Source: Chitinophagaceae bacterium (GTDB lineage Bacteria > Bacteroidota > Bacteroidia > Chitinophagales > Chitinophagaceae). Taken from it: a stretch of 15,481 nucleotides of DNA. The notes beneath the pieces were generated by a model. That model searched no databases. It worked only from the letters and a program-made list of their open reading frames with translations, and was not told the DNA's origin. The translations under genes and the position numbers were made by a program. Where the stretch lies: contig JANXWM010000720.1 in assembly GCA_025351145.1 (NCBI GenBank), positions 1 through 15,481 on the forward strand, written 5' to 3'. Below are positions 14,101 to 15,481 of this stretch, piece after piece (positions within the stretch are counted from its first letter, which is position 1; every line of letters starts with the position of its first letter).

Positions 14101-14590
14101 TCTTACGGGTGTCTATTTCGATGAAGAAAACCGCAGGCATTTGAACGACATAAGGAAAGCTGACATTGAACTTTCTTTCGATCTTATTTTCAAAGGCAGA
14201 AAGGAAGATGCAAGAAAAGTGCTGGAGCGTTCAGATAAAATGGTATTGCAGGAAAATTTCCCTTACGGAATGGTGTCGCGTTACAACGATTACAATAAAA
14301 CATCCATGGGCTTCCTTGAAGCATGTTACCGTGCCGATGATCCCCAGCTCGCAGCTAAAGTGCTCGCATCTGTAAAGAAAGACCTGCAGCAGCAAATGCG
14401 TTATTACGAAGCCCTTACAGGCGATAAAGCAGATAATATGGATTACGAAAAAAGAACTGCAGCTTCATTACTTCAACAGTTAGATCAAATTGAAAAAGCG
14501 TTTGCAACAACAAAACCAGCTGTTTCCGAACAAGGCGTTATAGGTAACGATTCTAATACAGCAGGACAAAAAGATACCATAAAAAAATAG
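11132..14590 (+). CDS. DUF2723 polytopic membrane protein, GT-C-like (TMEM260-related)
   Basis: This large inner-membrane protein has 1152 residues. The N-terminal 110 residues are the DUF2723 signature: a first helix (about 8-25), then SFWDCGEFVSSCFKVQVPHPPGAPLFVLLGR (31-61). Acidic D34 and E37 sit in the first outer loop, where GT-C glycosyltransferases keep their catalytic acid. About 16 hydrophobic helices form two blocks, roughly 1-380 and 570-730, separated by a loop of about 190 residues. A soluble region of about 415 residues follows (from QEWDDHDRS, about 735, to the end), with FTFGDNDTYPLWYAQEVEG near 766 and a helical, TPR-like part near 1010-1110. The human family member TMEM260 is a protein O-mannosyltransferase, so protein O-glycosylation is a reasonable inference. 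Donor and targets here are unknown. It is monocistronic, with its own promoter candidate and terminator. Confidence 0.9.
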   Translation: MNFKKVNIITGWMVCLFACTVYIMTSEAGGSFWDCGEFVSSCFKVQVPHPPGAPLFVLLGRIFIVLFGDDPLTAAKAVNVMSALASGFSILFLFWTITHFARKIVCTDATKAITSSQLWSIMGAGIVGALAYTFSDSFWYSAVEGEVYAMSSFFTAIVFWAIMKWDSQADEPGADKWIIFIFFMIGLSIGVHLLCLLCIPAIVMAYYFRRRDSFNYTLIRKYFMWFVVIGGILGFLLALMGANAEANPDRGVPMDGTMSGLIILGTILGIAFLYLAERISKEKKELFGGAYMFMVFSFILVGIVQIGIIQYSIKGAGQFDIFFVNTLGFPFFSGFIFFFVLVAVGLWFGLRFAAKKSWPYLQLALWCIAFTLIGYSTYLTTMIRSNADPSVDMYNVDNPQSLVGYLGRDQYGDFPILYGQKFTADPVDYKEGATKYQKGKDKYIDNGKDIKYVYAPQDKMVFPRMWDASNDQGHADYYAVFMGIGKTQDGKYEREPTFGDNIKFFISYQTYFMYIRYFMWNFSGKQDDVQGIFAGNVRDGNWITGIPIIDNALYGDQSMMPDSLKNNKAHNVLFMLPFVLGLIGLLYHFKKRGDDALVNMLLFFFTGFAIVIYLNQAGQQPRERDYAYVGSFYAFAVWIGLAVPYFVELASTWNKKLIKDILTGGAVVAFIFMFSILISGYGGPAGLTVGLGFFAILAAVGIGIPFLLKLLKNPTTITYGAFALALCVPVLMGDQEWDDHDRSKKELPRDMARDYLESCAPNAILFTFGDNDTYPLWYAQEVEGIRPDIRVINTSLLGIDWYINQLRYKVNKSDAIDVIWTPEQIEGRKRDYIMYQPQAQFPDNRYYDLYDMMKNYAGSDDPSKVVDRSGDILNTFPVHKVSVPVDLNLVRSNGTVNATDSVISEMRFELPANKSVIMKNDLAILNIVAANKWKRPIYFTMNYGDIGFGNFLRRDGMSYRLVPVENSQVNTDWMYKLVMDPKKWGYGNANLTGVYFDEENRRHLNDIRKADIELSFDLIFKGRKEDARKVLERSDKMVLQENFPYGMVSRYNDYNKTSMGFLEACYRADDPQLAAKVLASVKKDLQQQMRYYEALTGDKADNMDYEKRTAASLLQQLDQIEKAFATTKPAVSEQGVIGNDSNTAGQKDTIKK

Positions 14591-14610
14591 GTAACCCTTA
14601 CAAGTTAAAT

Positions 14611-14643
14611 AAAAAAACCCTGCTAAATAAGCAGGGTTTTTTT
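14611..14643 (+). terminator. Intrinsic terminator of the DUF2723 gene
   Basis: A perfect 7-bp stem (CCCTGCT / AGCAGGG), extended by A-T pairs, closes the loop AAATA and is followed by seven T. It begins about 20 bases after the stop codon. Confidence 0.93.
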
Positions 14644-14662
14644 ATTTAGATAATATTTATTG

Positions 14663-14740
14663 ACCGGGCAATTGGAACAATATAAGGCTTTAGTTGCGTC
14701 GCACTCTTGTACGTTCAGATCAATATTGAGCAAAAAATAC
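14663..14740 (-). repeat. Dispersed intergenic repeat, copy 6 (class B)
   Basis: The core is at 14693-14712 on the minus strand and differs from the others only at its last base (GCAAC in place of GCAAG). The flank from ACCGGGC (14663) matches the 10383 copy at 23 of 31 positions. GAGCAAA follows on the other side at about 14728-14734. Confidence 0.85.
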
Positions 14741-14829
14741 AATCCGCATTTATTAGCACAATAATTTCCCCATAAATAATTAATTCCCCTGTATATTATT
14801 TAAACCATATCTTCACCAATGATATTAAG

Positions 14830-14845
14830 CTGTGTAAGCACACAG
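14830..14845 (+). promoter_or_regulatory. Perfect hairpin upstream of the RRM gene
   Basis: CTGTGT and ACACAG form a 6-bp stem around AAGC, about 113 bases upstream of the RRM start. It could be an operator or part of a leader RNA. There is no T-run. Confidence 0.3.
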
Positions 14846-14957
14846 TATAGGACTGATGCAAATTTTTACTCTCTTAACCGGTAACTTTTAAATCTTCTTT
14901 ACTCTGCTTTATACTTAATTCAATGGTATTTTATTTATTATTTTAATTATTGATTTT

Positions 14958-15275
14958 ATGAACATTTATGTTTCGAATTTAAGTTTTCACACAACTGAAG
15001 AAGACTTAAGAGCCATGTTTGCTAAATATGGTGACGTATCCTCTGCCAAAATTATTATGGACAGGGAAACTAACAGGTCACGCGGTTTTGGATTTGTAGA
15101 AATGCCTTCTGATGAGAATGGTAAAGAAGCTATGGAAGCCCTCAACAACAAAGAAGTTGGTGGCCGTGCAATGTCAGTTTCTGTTGCAAGGGAAAAAACA
15201 GACAGAGGAGCCGGCGGTGGTGGTGGTTCTTACAACCGCGGTGGTGGTGGCAGATCAGATAATAAAAGATGGTAA
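14958..15275 (+). CDS. RRM-type RNA-binding protein with glycine-rich tail
   Basis: This 105-residue protein has a single RNA recognition motif (residues 1-80) and a Gly/Arg-rich tail (84-105, ending SDNKRW). RNP2 is IYVSNL (3-8) and RNP1 is RGFGFVEM (42-49), with the aromatic residues Y4, F44 and F46 that stack on RNA bases. The same design occurs in cyanobacterial Rbp proteins and in many Bacteroidota, where such proteins are thought to act in post-transcriptional regulation or cold response. It would bind single-stranded RNA in the cytoplasm; specific targets cannot be read from sequence. It is a stand-alone gene with a long upstream region and its own terminator. Confidence 0.95.
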   Translation: MNIYVSNLSFHTTEEDLRAMFAKYGDVSSAKIIMDRETNRSRGFGFVEMPSDENGKEAMEALNNKEVGGRAMSVSVAREKTDRGAGGGGGSYNRGGGGRSDNKRW

Positions 15276-15295
15276 TTAACTGATATAACTGTTTT

Positions 15296-15324
15296 AAAAG
15301 AGCCCCTTTAAGGGCTCTTTTTTA
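15296..15324 (+). terminator. Intrinsic terminator of the RRM gene
   Basis: A 7-bp stem (AGAGCCC / GGGCTCT), extended by A-T pairs, closes a six-base loop and runs into seven T (15318-15324). It starts 20 bases after the stop codon. Confidence 0.92.
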
Positions 15325-15341
15325 TTTGTGTCATCTTTATA

Positions 15342-15363
15342 AATCTACGCTTCTATACAACTC
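15342..15363 (+). repeat. 22-bp dispersed repeat, copy 2
   Basis: This is identical to 1168-1189 over 22 bases in the same orientation. It ends exactly where the stop codon of the minus-strand edge gene begins (15364-15366). Confidence 0.8.
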
Positions 15364-15481
15364 CTAAGCAGCGGCAGCTTTTAGTTCAATGAGTTTACGT
15401 TCATAGAAAGCTATTTTGGCAGTTCTTTGCTTTTCCTGGTACGCCTTTAAATCCAGCGGGGTAAATATTTTCTTTTGGGTA
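15364..15481 (-). CDS. C-terminal end of an unrecognised protein (5' part off-window)
   Basis: A minus-strand frame enters from the right edge and stops at TAG (15364-15366). The visible 38 residues, beginning TQKKIFTPLDLKAYQEKQ and ending LIELKAAAA, are basic, helical and free of stops. The amino-acid make-up looks like a real C-terminal helix. The family is not identifiable from this fragment. The 22-bp repeat abuts the stop codon. Confidence 0.6.
   Translation of the reverse strand, partial: TQKKIFTPLDLKAYQEKQRTAKIAFYERKLIELKAAAA

Larger units (their letters stand above)
14591..14957. other. Intergenic region upstream of the RRM gene
   Basis: This 367-bp stretch contains the DUF2723 gene terminator, repeat copy 6 and a perfect hairpin at 14830-14845. 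No exact TAnnTTTG was found; TAACTTTT (14882-14889) has one mismatch and would give a leader of about 65 nt. No other gene was seen. Confidence 0.65.

Noticed and set aside
1298..14712. Repeats as a CRISPR array
   Set aside because: Copies are kilobases apart, in both orientations, without regular spacers or cas genes.

Overview
The window looks like chromosome from a Bacteroidota species, most probably of the Chitinophagaceae type. Four things support this. The DNA is AT-rich. Start codons lack purine-rich Shine-Dalgarno sequences. Seven transcription units carry an exact TAnnTTTG, the Bacteroidota sigma factor -7 element, upstream of the start. The protein families also fit: a DUF2723 glycosyltransferase-like protein, a DUF3347 protein, a type IX secretion (T9SS) sorting-domain-like small protein, and a glycine-tailed RRM protein. 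The genus is an inference.

Layout, left to right. Positions 1-561 (+) hold the 3' part of a membrane protein with a cytoplasmic, HTH-like tail. A ParE/RelE-type toxin and its antitoxin follow at 574-1121 (-), with an ATGA overlap. After a repeat-bearing spacer come infC (1419-2012, -) and thrS (2066-4000, -), a translation operon that ends in a terminator instead of continuing into rpmI-rplT. Diverging from thrS is a secreted three-part protein with a peptidoglycan-binding-like module (4431-5753, +), then a small 102-residue protein (5835-6143, +) that ends at a strong bidirectional terminator. An envelope polysaccharide pair follows on the minus strand: glf (6227-7351) and a monotopic phosphoglycosyl transferase (7448-8176), with a terminator-like hairpin between them. 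After a 524-bp AT-rich gap come a membrane-anchored DUF3347 protein (8701-9321, -) and cysM (9408-10289, -). A 92-residue T9SS-CTD-like protein lies at 10505-10783 (-). A 1152-residue DUF2723 membrane protein (11132-14590, +) and an RRM RNA-binding protein (14958-15275, +) each end at a clear terminator. The 3' end of an unrecognised minus-strand gene reaches the right edge.

Genes for the cell surface (phosphoglycosyl transferase, glf, DUF2723, the secreted modular protein) are interspersed with housekeeping genes (thrS, infC, cysM). No phage, integrase, transposase, CRISPR array, rRNA or tRNA was seen.

The most unusual feature is a dispersed intergenic repeat. A 20-bp core, GTACAAGAGTGCGACGCAAG, occurs six times in 15.5 kb (five exact, one with a single terminal mismatch), in both orientations and only between genes. 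Partly conserved flanks make elements of roughly 35-90 bp. Four copies form two inverted pairs, one in the thrS divergent region and one flanking the small T9SS-CTD-like gene. A second repeat, 22 bp and exact, occurs near both ends of the window.
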